64,000 nt of DNA, taken from positions 86,962,304 to 87,026,303 of the forward strand of contig CM057228.1 of assembly GCA_029891385.1 (NCBI GenBank). Direction: 5' to 3'. Every line of letters starts with the position of its first letter. Positions within the stretch are counted from its first letter, which is position 1. Made by a program: the position numbers and the translations under genes. The notes beneath the pieces are model-generated. The model did no database searches. It had not been told where the DNA came from and saw nothing but the letters and a program-made list of their open reading frames with translations. This stretch comes from Erythroxylum novogranatense (taxonomy: Eukaryota; Streptophyta; Magnoliopsida; Malpighiales; Erythroxylaceae). Positions 12,413 through 25,060 of this stretch are shown here, in pieces.

Positions 12413-13489
12413 TGTTGGACCAATGGTGGTTAACAAATTAAATTCCTTTATGTTTTGATAATAATAAAATATATAGAATTAGTTAAGAAATTATTTCAGA
12501 TTTTTTGGGATTATTATTGTGCAAATCAAGATGGGCAAGTGATTAATCATTGAGGAATTAAGATGGAACCTTCCTTATAAGTACAAGAGACATTAATAAT
12601 GAAGATTATAGAAGATTTGATTGGATATTACCGTTGAAGCCTATATAAGTCGACTAGCACATCATAAGTTGACTTATATATCAAGATCCGAACAACATAA
12701 GTCGACTAATACATGAAGATCTGTCAACACAAGTCGACTAATAGTCCATAAGTCGACTTATCGAAGGACACAAGTCGACTTACACAGCATAAATCGACTT
12801 ATAGAAGAGCGGAGATACAATTTTATGAAAAACGTTGATACAAGTCGACTTACACTCCACGACAAATCGACTTATGAGTACAACGAACTGATTCTGACAA
12901 AGTCAATTAGCCACAAATGGAAAGGAGAATATCAAGGAACGGTTATATCAATTATGCAACGGCTAGAATATGTTCCAATAGCTATTTTCTTCTAAATATA
13001 AGAGTAGATGATCAAAGGAGAAAGTGCTGAAGTTCTATAAGTGAAAATACTCTTCTATTGCTCCAAAATTGCTCATTATTGTTCTTATCTTATTACACAA
13101 TTGTATTGAGCACTTGTTCTTTCATTTATATCTCATTTCTCTTAAAATTTGAGTGACTAGTGAAAAGGTCACTTGTGAGGTAGGATTTGTGCCGGAAAAC
13201 AAATCGGTTGTATAGGTAGCTTGAGTTGGAAATCAAGTGGTATTGTAAAAAGTTCACACTGAACTACAAAGTGTGCAATAAAGTGGTTTGCAAAATCCTA
13301 AGTGGGAGCTTAGGTAGAGGATGTAGGTCTTAGCACCGAACCTCTATAAAAACAGTATTTGCTCTTCTTCCATACTCTTTACATTTAGATTTGATTAAAT
13401 TGTTTTTGTGTGAATTAACTTCTGATTTTATTATAGAAAATTACAAAAAGCTTAAAGATATATTCAACCCCCCTTCTAGATCGTTTACA
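12413..13489 (+). repeat. 5' LTR of the copia element
   Basis: It starts TGTTGGACCAATGG and ends CTAGATCGTTTACA. A cluster of short GTCGAC palindromes lies at 12646-12875. A TATA-like TATAAGAG near 12998 is a plausible U3 promoter. A C-rich phrase precedes the inner end. Confidence 0.95.
12646..12875. repeat. Cluster of TAAGTCGACTTA palindrome units in the 5' LTR
   Basis: About nine copies of AAGTCGACTTA/AAGTCGACTAAT or one-base variants occur within 230 bp, irregularly spaced at roughly 15-45 bp. At least three units here are degenerate (AAGTTGAC, AAATCGAC twice) where the 3' LTR has the intact form. The units lie upstream of the TATA-like sequence, which suggests dimeric protein-binding sites or hairpins in U3; that role is inference. 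Confidence 0.9.
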
Positions 13490-13491
13490 AT

Positions 13492-13502
13492 TGGTATCAG
13501 AG
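13492..13502 (+). other. Primer-binding site (initiator Met-tRNA)
   Basis: TGGTATCAGAG starts two bases after the LTR end. It is complementary to the 3' end of plant initiator Met-tRNA, the usual primer for copia and many gypsy elements. Confidence 0.9.
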
Positions 13503-13517
13503 AAGAAGTATCCAGGG

Positions 13518-14057
13518 ATGACACACAACAATCTAGCGGAAGAAGGTAACACTAATAATCGTCCTCCTTTATTTAATGGCTCTAACTACTCTTCTTGGAA
13601 AAATCCTATGAAATATCACATTATAAGCGAGAGAGTAGAATACTAGAAGATTATCATTTTCGATCCACAAGCACATTTAAAAGAAAATGGTGAGTTAAAA
13701 ACGGAGATGGAGTACGACGACAATGATTGGAAGCAAGCTTACATCAACGCGAAAGCTATGAAACTAATATATTGTGCTCTCACGGTTGAGGAAAGAAACC
13801 GAGTTAATTCTTGTACCAGCGCTAAAGAAATGTGGGAAAGACTTCGCATCACCCATGAAGGACCTAATCAAGTTCGGGAAACAAAGATCAACATGCTTCT
13901 CCATGACTATGAAATGTTTGTCATGAAGGAAGGTGAGTCTATTTCCACTATGCTTGATCGTTTTGTAAAAATCATAAATGGATTAGGCAACCTTGGAAAG
14001 CATATGACGGATAGCAAGAAGGTGAAGAAGATTCTTCGCTCACTACCGAAAGAATGG
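13518..14057 (+). pseudogene. gag: Copia gag, 5' part (interrupted)
   Basis: The ATG at 13518 is 16 nt after the primer-binding site and opens a frame encoding a UBN2-type Gag. It has the N-terminal FNGSNYSSWK motif, then NRVNSCTSAKEMWERL, and KINMLLHDYEMFVMKEGESI in the capsid-like region. An in-frame TAG at 13644-13646 breaks it. At 14057 the frame is cut by the nested element, and the same frame resumes after the duplicated AATGG at 24007, so the coding sequence was continuous before that insertion. Gag forms the RNA-packaging particle in the cytoplasm. Confidence 0.9.
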
Positions 14058-17000
14058 TGTTGGGACACGATCCGGGAACCGGATCCCAACCGAAAAGCAG
14101 AAACAGATACGAATAACGAGGCGAATTCAACTGATTCGAAGTGAAACAAAACGAAGTGGCAGATAGCTAAACGAAGCGAAGCGGAATCGATACTTAACAA
14201 AACGGATAACAAAGCGAATAGAACGAAATCGAATCATAAGGCGGGGATAAACACAATAATCAATCAAACGAAAGCGGAAACAAACACTTATGCAAAGCGG
14301 ATCCGACATCCGAGAACAATACTCAAAGAAAACGATCGAATAGATGAACATAATCTCGTTGGATAACCCTAAGACTAAACCTATACAATTCTGTATAAAT
14401 TTTTTTTCTTTCTCTTATTCATTCCCTTTCTCTTTACTCAATCACATTCAAACCATACAATTTCCTTTTTGGAAATTTATCCTCATATAACACTCAATTC
14501 ATATAATTTGTCTTAATCACGCAAATCTCATCTTTACCAAACTAACTTCTTAATCATTTTCTTAGACATTCATTTTTAAACCCTTTTTACCCATTTTACC
14601 GAAATTTCGGCAACATAACGACTGTATTTTGACAGCCCAAAAATTCTGCAATGATAAAAACACACTTCTAAAATCACAAAATCACATCCGACCTTAACAA
14701 CCATCATCGGACCTCCTGTCCGGAAACCCAGCAGAAACAAACGCAATTCTATACCTAACACTTCAAAAGTCTCAATCCGAACACAATACAATCATATACA
14801 TTTACTGGCCACGAGCAAATCCATTCACATACATTTCAATTCATATATAACTCCATAATTTACTTACACATATCATAAATTCAATTCATACTCATTTTCA
14901 GCATAACTGTATACATTCTTTACATTCGGACTAAATACACTTTACTGGCTTTCTAACCATCCATAAAATCCAATACGAACATCAAACTTTACACATAAAT
15001 ACGAACAAGCACAAATTGGACTGAGGTCATGCTCGTCTTCCATCCGATCTCCTGCTTAAAAACCTGGAGATTGGGGATGAAAGGGGGGTGAGCTCGGAAG
15101 CTCGTGGATAATATATTTATAAATTGAAATATAAGCAAAAACAATTCTCAAAACATTTGTTATTTTGCAAATCTTTCAACAAAAACTTATTTCTTCAACT
15201 TTCTACATTTTCAAATTCTTTATTACTAATTTCCAAAAATTTATCGATTTCAAAGCTCAATTTCTCATTCAAATTCTCAAATCTTTCCAAATCATGCATA
15301 CATGAATGCAACACATTTTCAATGCATCACAAATATGAACAAAAGCAAAAAGCACATAACATTTCAAAATGGTTTGGTTTCGGTCCTAACGAGATGATCG
15401 CATGCCTCGCAAAGCGATCACATGCATTGTGAATATGACGATTACACTTTTCCGCATAGCGGTTCAATGTAGCCGTGAAGAGAGTCTGTAATCGGAACTC
15501 CATTGCTTCTTGCGGGCAGCGGAGAGAAGGCTTTAACAAGTAGAGACAGTATACTGACTCACAAAAGGACCTGACCAAACCCACATATACATAAGCAAAA
15601 CGAATTTCAGATTGCTCAAGGCACTTTTCAAAATCTTAATTTTCTTTAAATTTTTATATGATATCATCATAATGTGTCATAAATGACACAAACATATATC
15701 CACATGAATTCATATAACAAATCGAATGCAATTCACTTAAATCACATATTCATCAAATTCATCACAATATATGCACTAATTCTTTAAATCATTTAAATCA
15801 TAAATCAAATAATTTGAAAACCATGAATTTCATAATTCTTGCACTTTTAAAACTCATTTTAACCCTTCAAATCATAATTTCAAACATTTACATCCTTTTT
15901 CAAACATTTTATCAACAATAATTTATCAAAATCAAATTTTGTTTTCTTTAATTTTCAAAATTCACATATAGCTTATAAATCAAAATATAAATATACTACC
16001 CACCTCATATCCATGCTAACAACTTGCTTTGTGCCTCAATTGCTTCAAAGCCTCCTTCTTTCTTCCAATTTAACATTCCCTAAAGCAATTTCATCAAAAT
16101 TCAATCTCATAAATAACTTAATCCTTCAATTTGATGCATAAGTCATCAATTCATACTAATTCCAAGATATGTACATCATTAATTTCTAAAATCCTCAAAT
16201 TCCAAATTGAACCTAAACCAATTCAATCAAATTCAATATCATAATTAACTTAATTTATCAAATTGAGCTTAGAAAGCATCAATTCCTCACATATTCAAGC
16301 TATTTCAATCTCCAATTTTAAAAATCCCCAATTTTCAAAATTGGCCTAAACCAATTTACACAAATTCAATACCATAAATCACAATTTCTTTAAAATTGAT
16401 TTCATATTTTACCAATTCCTACTATTATTGAGGATTCTACACCATTAATTTACAAAATCCCCAAATTTCTAATTTGGCCTAAACCTCCAATTTATAATTT
16501 TTCAAATTAAACTTCACCTAAAGCATAAACATCAAAATTAACTTAGGATATCTCAAATTCATCACTAATTCAAGCAATCTAAAGCAACAATTTCAAAAAC
16601 CCCCAATTTTGAACTTTGACATAAACCTCAATTTTATTCCATCCAAAATTAAACACAACCTAAGGCATAAACATCAAAATTAATTTCATAAATCACATAC
16701 CCATATCATTTTCCATGATTCTAAACCAAAAGTTCAAGAAAAACTCAAAGTTCAAAGGATTGCTCTTACCTTCTCTCTCTAAATTTCGTATTTTCTTGCC
16801 TAAGATGAAGCTTCCATCATCTTCCTCATGTTTCCCTCTTGAAAACAAACGAAAACCCTTGAGAATCATGGAGAAAAATCAAAAATTTCACCTTCCTTCT
16901 TCTCCTCCATAACCGTCCATGCTTCTCCTTCTTCTTCTTCATTTCTTCTTCTCCCTTCTTCTTTTCTTTTGTTTCCAGAATAATCATGATTCTCCAGCCA

Positions 17001-18660
17001 ATCTTTGTGGCTTTATTTTGTTTAAAACGACAGCCATAGGTGAGTTTCATTTAATGAGTGGCCAATTACCCAATTGCCCCTCCATTTAAGCAATCTTCCA
17101 CCATTGCCCCTGCACAGGATTTTAAAAAACTGACTACTTGCGTCCTGTTTTCAAGCATCTAAACAAAATACTTTGGACAAACTTTCTTCTTGAAAATTGT
17201 TTCTCTAGATCATACGAATCCAACGCCACCAACCGCGCTCAATTCGGATCAGAAACGAAGAAGTTATAGCTGAAATACTATCGGACCTTCACAAAATCCG
17301 AGACTGAACATTAACATAACTTCAGTCCAGAAATTAACAATCTTAGGGATGAAATTAAATTTCGATCCCTTCACATGATTTGTAGCCCCATATCTGAATT
17401 TTATTCCCTCAAGAATTAACTCAATCGGAGTTGTAAAGCTCCCGAAATTCGTAAAATACCGAACCATGTTCAGAAAATTATCCAACTTATAACCTATAAC
17501 CAAATCTCTTACTTTGGTTCAATCAATCTCTTTCCATTTAATCTCCTAAAAATCATAATTCTTCATGAAAATGAAATTAATCGTCTTAGGAATCCAACGC
17601 TTCGGGAATCAAATCAATCGGATGTCGGACGAAGGAATTATAAGCAAAAGATTACAAAAGGGACCGGATTAAAAACAAAGTAACTGAACTTCAGAACCGA
17701 ACTTTTTCACAATCATATCTTTCGATCCCGAACTCGGAATTTGACAAATTTAGTGTCAATAAAAAGAAAAAAGGAAGCTATACAACTTCCCTGAAGTACT
17801 CAAAATCAAATTAGGTCTCAAAAGAGGTCAAAAACTCAATCAAAGATTCTGTCCAAAACAGCTTTTCCTAAACGACTTCCAATTTGTAATCACTCATAAC
17901 TCCTAGCCCCGATATCGAAAAATTGCAAACTTTATATCAATGGAAAGATAAAAACATCATCTAAAACTTTCATGAAGACTACTTACTCCAATTCAGACTA
18001 AATCCATACGACGAGTGGCCTCGAAGCATAGAATACACAAATCTATACTTAATAGCATTTTCAAAACAAAACAAATCTTCGGAAAATCATATCTCTCAAT
18101 CCCGACATCGAAAAATAGCAAACTTTATGTCCACAAAAAGCTCTCGACAGAGGCTACAATTTTTATGTTGATCATTTTCTCGAATTTTGCCTAAATCAAA
18201 AAGTCAACTTTTTCTTCAAAAAGTCAAACTCCAAGCGAACTTTGACTGATCATAACTCTCACTTCCGATATCGAAAAATATCAAACTTTATGGTTACAGA
18301 AAGCTCTTGACACAAACTACAAGTTTCCAGAAGACATTTTTCTCAAATTTTGCCTCAAACAAAAAGTCAACTCTCAAGCCATACTTTCTATCTCCAAAAG
18401 TCAACTGTCTTAATTTTTTTCAAATTTTCTCACTTTTCTCTTTATTTGTTGATTTTCTACTAACTTTTCAATCAATTCATTCGCTTAAACTTTTATAACC
18501 CATATAAATCTCCACAATTATCAAATACATTGAAAACTCATAATTCTTTTCTCAAAACTTCCTTAAAGCATAATTTCATCTATAACATAATACTTAAACA
18601 AAACACTCATTCAATTTCATTTACTATTTCTAAATTCCAATTAAAGATCGGGGTCCAACA
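14058..18660 (-). repeat. LTR copy A of the nested element (3' LTR)
   Basis: This 4603-bp LTR ends in ...GATCGGGGTCCAACA on the plus strand. It lacks about 70 bp present near 19430-19516 in the other copy. The end nearest 14058 (14110-14345) is purine-rich on the plus strand and unusually rich in CGAA/GCGAA. Short open frames such as 15124-15432 and 16715-16912 recur at the equivalent place in the other LTR and have no recognisable domain. Confidence 0.9.
17710..18320 (-). repeat. Tandem diverged modules inside LTR copy A
   Basis: A phrase of the form CATAACTC...GATATCGAAAAAT.GCAAACTTTAT recurs at about 17714, 17894, 18089 and 18252, each followed by roughly 110-150 bp of less similar sequence. 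The same array occurs in LTR copy B around 23050-23650. The phrase is shared with the solo LTR at 55315 and, more diverged, with other gypsy-like LTRs here. Confidence 0.75.
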
Positions 18661-18679
18661 TTTCTCCTCCTCTTAAAAG
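18661..18679 (-). other. Polypurine tract of the nested element
   Basis: On the minus strand the sequence is CTTTTAAGAGGAGGAGAAA, directly before the LTR start TGTTGGACC. It is the expected plus-strand priming site. Confidence 0.85.
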
Positions 18680-19310
18680 AATTTCATCCTCGAAATTCAT
18701 ACATAGTCATCAAGTAACATATCCTCCTAATAATAGTCACATTACTTTCTTATCAATTTCTTATCACACATATTCTTAACTTAATCACTATTTTTCACTT
18801 CTCATTTATATCAAAACACTATTTCCTCAAATAAAATATTTCTTAACACATTTTCACAAGTCAATGGTCCCATTTCTTAAAGAACCCAATATGGGCCAAT
18901 AATCATCCAAAATCAACCTATTGATCTTTCACACATATATTTTTATCCTTTATCTCATCTCTCAATCATTCCTCATTTCATCTCACTACATAAATATGAA
19001 AAAGCAAGTCATCAAGATTCATCATGAAATTTTTAATCACGATTTCATAATCACAAACCTAAAATTCATCAAAGTTCTTAACCCTCATCAATCACTTAGT
19101 GAGGTCTTCACATACTTCATAAAAATCCATCTCCATGCTCATCTTTCACTCACAAATGAATATACAAAATCAAATCATCCTAATTCCTCATGAACTTCAA
19201 ATCGCAATTTCATGAATACACACCTAAAATCAATCAAAGTTCTTAACCTCACTCAGACAATCACTAAATTCATTCTTCATAACCAGATTGCCTAAGTATG
19301 ATCATAATAC

Positions 19311-19325
19311 TGGGCTCTGATACCA
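19311..19325 (-). other. Primer-binding site of the nested element
   Basis: On the minus strand the sequence is TGGTATCAGAGCCCA, four bases after the LTR end. It matches initiator Met-tRNA and fixes the element's orientation as minus. Confidence 0.88.
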
Positions 19326-19329
19326 TAAA

Positions 19330-22300
19330 TATTGGGACCCGATCCGAGAACTGGATCCCAACCGAAAAGCAAAAACGGATACGAATAATGAGACGAATTC
19401 AACTGATTCGAAGCGAAACAAAACAAAGAACGAAGAAAACGAAAGCGAATGAAAACGGACATTTCGCATCGAAATTTCGAATCGTCAACAGTACCGAAGC
19501 AACACGAAGCGAAGCGGAATCGATACTTAACAAAACGGATAACAAAGCGAATAGAACGAAATCGAATCATAAGGCGGGGATAAACGCATTAATCAATCAA
19601 ACGAAAGCGGAAACAAACACTTATGCAAAGCGGATCCGACATCCGAGAACAATACTCAAAGAAAACGATCAAATAGATGAACATAATCGCGTTGGATAAC
19701 CCTAAGACTAAACCTATACAATTCTGTATAAATTTTTTTTTCTTTCTCTTATTCATTCCCTTTCTCTTTACTCAATCACATTCAAACCATACAATTTTCT
19801 TTTTGTAAATTTATCCTCATATAACACTCAATTCATATAATTTGTCTTAATCACGCAAATCTCATCTTTACCAAACTAACTTCTTAATCATTTTCTTAGA
19901 CATTCATTTTTTAAACCCTTTTTACCCATTTTACCGAAATTTTGGCAGCATAACGACTGTATTTTGACAGCCCAAAAATTCTGCAATGATAAAAACACAC
20001 TTCTAAAATCACAAAATCACATCCGACCTTAACAACCATCATCGGACCTCCGTCCGAAACCCAAGCAGAAACAAACGCAATTCTATACCTAACACTTCAA
20101 AAGTCTCAATCCAACACAATACAATCATATACATTTATCGCCACGAGCAAATCCATTCACATACATTTCAATTCATATATAACTCCATAATTTACTTACA
20201 TATCATAAATTCAATTCATACTCATTTTCAAAGATAATCAGATACATTCTTTACATTCGGACTAAATACACTTTACTGGCTTTCTAACCATCCATAAAAT
20301 CCAATACTGAACATCAAACTTTACACATAAATACGAACAAGCACAAATTGGACTGAGGTCATGCTCGTCTTCCATCCGATCTCCTGCTTAAAAACCTGGA
20401 GATTGGGGATGAAAGGGGTGAGCTCTAAGCTCGTGGATAATATATTTATAAATTGAAACATAAGCAAAACATTTCTCAAAACATTTGTTGTTTTGCAAAT
20501 CTTTCAACAAAAACTTATTTCTTCAACTTTCCACATTTTCAAATTCTTTATTACTAATTTCCAAAAATTTCTCGATTTCAAAGCTCAATTTCTCATTCAA
20601 ATTCTCAAATCTTTCCAAATCATGCATACATGAATGCAACACATTTTCAATGCATCACAAATATCAACAAAAGCAAAAAGCACATAACATTTCAAAATGG
20701 TTTGGTTTCGATCCTAACAGGACGTACTGCACAATCTTGCAAAGCGATCCTGTGCAACCGTGAACAAGACGTACTACACTTTCCCGCATAGCGGTTAAGT
20801 GTAGCCGTGAAGGGAGTCCGTAATCGGAACTCCATTGCCTCTTGCGGGCAGCCGATAGAAGGCTTTAACAAGTATAGACAGTGCACTGACTCACAAAAGG
20901 ACCTGACCAAACCTACATAGCATATAAGCAAAACGGAATTTCAGATTGCCCGAAGGCACTTTTCAAAATCTTAATTTTCTTTAAATTTTTCATATCATAT
21001 CATCATAATGTGTCATAAATGACACAAACATATATCCACATGAATTCATATAACAAATCGAATGCAATTCACTTAAATCACATATTCATCAAATTCATCA
21101 CAATATATGCACTAATTCTTTAAATCATTTAAATCATAAATCAAATAATTTGAAAACCATGAATTTTATAATTCTTGCACTTTCTAAAACTCATTTTAAC
21201 CCTTCGAAATCATAATTTCAAACATTTACATTCTTTTTCAAACATTTTTATCAACAATAATTTATCAAAATCAAATTTTGTTTTCTTTAATCTTCAAAAT
21301 TCACATATAGCTTATAAATCAAAATATAAATATACTACCCACCTCATATCCATGCTAACAACTTGCTTTGTGCCTCAATTGCTCCAAAGCCTCCTTCTTT
21401 CTTCCAATTTAACATTCCCTAAAACAATTTCAACAAAATTCAATCTTATAAATAACTTAATCCTTCAATTTGATGCATAAGTCATCAATTCATACTAATT
21501 CCAAGATATGTACATCATTAATTTCTAAAATCCTCAAATTCCAAATTGAACCTAAACCAATTCAATCAAATTCAATATCATAATTAACTTAATTTCTCAA
21601 ATTGAGCTTAGAAAACATCAATTCCTCACATATTCAAGCTATTTCAATCTCCAATTTTGAAAATCCCCAATTTTCAAAATTGGCCTAAACCAATTTACAC
21701 AAATTCAATACCATAAATCACAATTTCTTCAAAATTGATTTCATATTTCACCAATTCCAACTATTATTGAGAATTCTACACCATTAATTCACAAAATTCC
21801 CAAATTTTTAATTTGGCCTAAACCCCCAATTTACAATTTTTCAAATTAAACTTCACCTAAAGCATAAACATCAAAATTAACTTAGGATATCTCAAATTCA
21901 TCACTAATTCAAGCAATCTAAAGCAACAATTTCAAAAACCCCCAATTTTGAATTTTGACATAAACCCCAATTTCATTCCATCCAAAATTAAACACAACCT
22001 AAGGCATAAACATCAAAATTGATTTCATAAATCACATACCCATATCATTTTCCATGATTCTAAACCAAAAGTTCAAGAAAAACTCAAAGTTCAAAGGATT
22101 GCTCTTACCTTCTCTCTTTAAATTTCGTATTTTCTTGCCCAAGATGAAGCTTCCATCATCTTCCTCATGTTTCCCTCTTGAAAACAAACGAAAACCCTTG
22201 AGAATCATGGAGAAAAATCGAAAATTTCACCTTCCTTCTTCTCCTCCATAACCGTCCATGCTTCTCCTTCTTCTTCTTCATTTCTTCCTCTCCCTTCTTC

Positions 22301-24001
22301 TTTTCTTTTGTTTCCAGAATAATCGTGATTCTCCAGCCAATCTTTGTGGCTTTATTTTGTTTAAAACGACAGCCATAGGTGAGTTTCATTTAATGAGTGG
22401 CCAATTACCCAATTGCCCCTCCATTTAAGCAATCTTCCACCATTGCCCCTGCACAGGATTTTGAAAAACTGACTATTTTCGTCCTATTTTCAAGCATCTA
22501 AACGAAATAATTTGGACAAAATTTTTTCTTAAAATTTTTTCCTCTAGATCATACGAATCCAACGCCACTAACCACGCTCAATTCGGATCAGAAACGAAGA
22601 AGTTATAGCTAAAATACTATCGGACCTTCACAAAATCCAAGACTGAACATTAACATAACTTCAGTCCAGAAATTAACAATCTTAGGGATGAAATTAAATT
22701 TCGATCCCTTCACATGATTTGTAGCCCCATATCTGAATTTTATTTTCCCTCAAGAATCAACTCAATCGAAGTTGTACAGCTCCTGAAATTCGCAAAATAC
22801 CGAACCATGTTCAGAAAATTATCCAACTTATAACCTATAACCAAATCTCTTACTTTGGTTCAATCAATCTCTTTCCATTTAATCACCTAAAAATCATAAA
22901 TTTTCATGAAAATGAAATTAATCATCTTAGGAATCCAACGCTTCGAGAATCAAATCAATCGGATGTCGGACGAAAGAATTATAAGCAAAAGATTACAAAA
23001 GTGATCGGATTGAAAACAAAGTAACTGAACTTCAAAACCGAACTTTTCCACAATCATATCTTTCGATCCCGAACTCAAAATTTGACAAATTTGGTGTCAA
23101 TAAAAATATAAAAGGAAGTTCTACAACTTCCCTGAAGTACTCAAAATCAAATTAGGTCTCAAAAGAGGTCAAAAACTCAATCAAAGATTCTGTCCAAAAT
23201 AGCTTTTCCTAAACGACTTCCAATTTGTAATCGCTCATAACTCCTAGCCCCGATATCGAAAAATTGCAAACTTTATATCAATGGAAAGATAAAAATATCA
23301 TCTAAAACTTTCATGAAGACTACTTACTCCAATTCAGATTAAATCCATACGACGAGTGGCCTCGAAGTATAGAACACACAAATCTATACTTAATAGCATT
23401 TTCAAAACAAAACATATCTTCGGAAAATCATATCTCTCAATCTCGACATCGAAAAATAGCAAACTTTATGTCCACAAAAAGCTCTCGACAGAGGCTACAA
23501 TTTTCATGTTGATCATTTTCTCAAATTTTGCCTAAATCAAAAAGTCAACTTTTTCTTCAAAAAGTCAAACTCCAAGCGAACTTTGACTGATCATAACTCT
23601 CACTTCCGATATCGAAAAATATCAAACTTTATGGCTACAGAAAGCTTTTGACATAAACTACAAGTTTCTAGAAGATAATTTTCTCAAATTTTACCTCAAA
23701 CAAAAAGTCAACTCTCAAGTCATACTTTCTATCTCCAAAAGTCAACTGTCTTAATTTTTTTCAAATTTTCTCACTTTTCTCTTTATTTCTTGATTTTCTA
23801 CTAACTTTTCAATCAATTCATTCGCTTAAACTTTCATAACCCATACAAATCTCCACAATTATCAAATACATTGAAAACTCATAATTCTTTTATCAAAATT
23901 TCCTTAAAGCATAATTTCATCGATAACATAATACTTAAACAAAACACTCATTCAATTTCATTTACTATTTCTAAATTCCAATTAAAGATCGGGGTCCAAC
24001 A
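19330..24001 (-). repeat. LTR copy B of the nested element (5' LTR)
   Basis: This 4672-bp LTR has its outer end at 24001 and its inner end at 19330, which reads TATTGGG instead of TGTTGGG, a point change in the terminal dinucleotide. It differs from copy A by scattered substitutions, small indels and the extra 70 bp near 19430-19516, so the insertion is not very recent. Confidence 0.9.
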
Positions 24002-25060
24002 AATGGGATTCGCAAGTCACCGCTATTATGGAATCCAAGGATCTCAATCATTTGGATTTCAACGCCTTGGTGGGATCACTCATCAACTATGAGATCATTC
24101 TCAAATCAAGAGGAGGTAGAGGTAAGTCATAAAAGTCAATTGCTTTAAAAGCTAATGTTTCTTCTCTTGATGAAAGTGATGAAGAAATAGATGAAGAAGA
24201 GGAAGACGAAGAAATAACAATGTATGCCAGAAATTTAAGAAAGTTCAAAGGACTACTCAAAAATAGGAGGAAAGAATTAAATGGTGGTAGAAATGAAGAA
24301 AGAAAGAAGTTTGCCATGGAAAGAAGATCAAAGGGGTATGATGAAAAGAAAAGCAATGAAGAATGTTGGAAATGTGGAAAAAGGGGACATCATGCTAGAG
24401 AATGCAAAAGCTCATCTTCCACTTCAAATTTTCAGAAAAGTGACAAATATGACAAAGGGAAAAAGAAAGCTAGCCTAGTAGCCACTTGGAGTGATGATGA
24501 GGGAGCATACCAAAACAATGATGAAAATAACTTAGCTCTTATGGAAAATAGCTCCTCAATAAGTGATGATGAAGATGAGGTAACATTCATTGATCAAGAT
24601 CTTAAAGATTTTTTTAATGTCTTAGAAATTGATTTTGAAGAAGCTATTGAAATAAACAAGAAATTGAGAAAGAAAACAAGGGAATTGGTTGCTGAAAATA
24701 GTGCTTTACATGAGACTATTGATGATTTAGATAGTCCTAAGGAAGATCATTCTACATGTCTTGTTGAAAAGGAAAATCTTGTTTGTGAGCTTGATAGACT
24801 TAGAAAGGAATTTTATTATGTGGTTAGAAAATTTGCTAATGGAAATGAAAAGTTTGAAAACTTGTTATCTTTGCAAAAATATTCTATTTCTAAACATGGA
24901 TTAGGATATGGTCCTTTTAATAGAGATTGTTCCTTGATTTCAAAATTCACTAAGGATGGAAAAGTTGCTCAATGTGCTAGATGCTTGAAAGATGGTCATA
25001 TAGAACTTGTATGTAAAAGTACTAGGAGATGTGTTAAAGTTAAGAAAATTTGGATGTAAA
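24002..25060 (+). pseudogene. gag: Copia gag, 3' part with zinc knuckle
   Basis: The frame resumes right after the duplicated AATGG, with the Gag stretch TAIMESKDLNHLDFNALVGS. After an in-frame TAA at 24130-24132 it runs open to 25059. Features are an acidic patch (DESDEEIDEEEEDEE), a CCHC zinc knuckle CWKCGKRGHHAREC at about 24364-24405 for RNA binding, and a long charged, probably coiled-coil region (about 24590-24800). A second Cys/His-like segment (CARCLKDGHIELVC) lies near 24973-25015. The long post-knuckle extension fits SIRE-type Gag. Pol follows after a frameshift. Confidence 0.88.

Larger units (their letters stand above)
18661..19329 (-). other. Residual interior of the nested element
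   Basis: Only 669 bp separate the LTRs. No protein-coding domain is visible. A phrase near 19060-19100 (cctaaaattcatcaaagttc) is repeated with changes near 19220-19260, so part of the interior is itself a diverged duplication. The edges carry the primer-binding site and polypurine tract. Confidence 0.8.
14058..24001 (-). mobile_element. Large-LTR, near-empty gypsy-type element (LARD-like)
   Basis: Two long direct repeats (14058-18660 and 19330-24001) flank only 669 bp. On the minus strand the element starts TGTTGGACCCCGATC. The primer-binding site follows the 19330-24001 LTR and the polypurine tract precedes the 14058-18660 LTR. The outer ends are TG...CA and are flanked by AATGG on both sides (14053-14057 and 24002-24006). 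No gag or pol remains. The only coding trace is the phrase 'gaatttcgaggatgaaattc' just before the polypurine tract, typical of the tail of chromovirus gypsy polyproteins. Mobilisation would need proteins from another element. Confidence 0.88.

Noticed and set aside
13492..13502. tRNA gene fragment at TGGTATCAGAG sites (13492, 19311, 28992, 34495, 36457)
   Set aside because: These are retrotransposon primer-binding sites complementary to a tRNA 3' end; no tRNA body is present.
14127..14351. Open frames on the minus strand rich in Arg/Phe near 14127-14351 and 19292-19570
   Set aside because: They arise from the T-poor CGAA-rich LTR end, where stop codons are rare by composition. No coding evidence.
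15124..16912. Recurring small open frames in the 4.6-kb LTRs (for example 15124-15432, 16715-16912 and their copies at 20485 and 22054)
   Set aside because: They recur because the LTRs are duplicates. The copies differ by frame-altering changes and show no domain.
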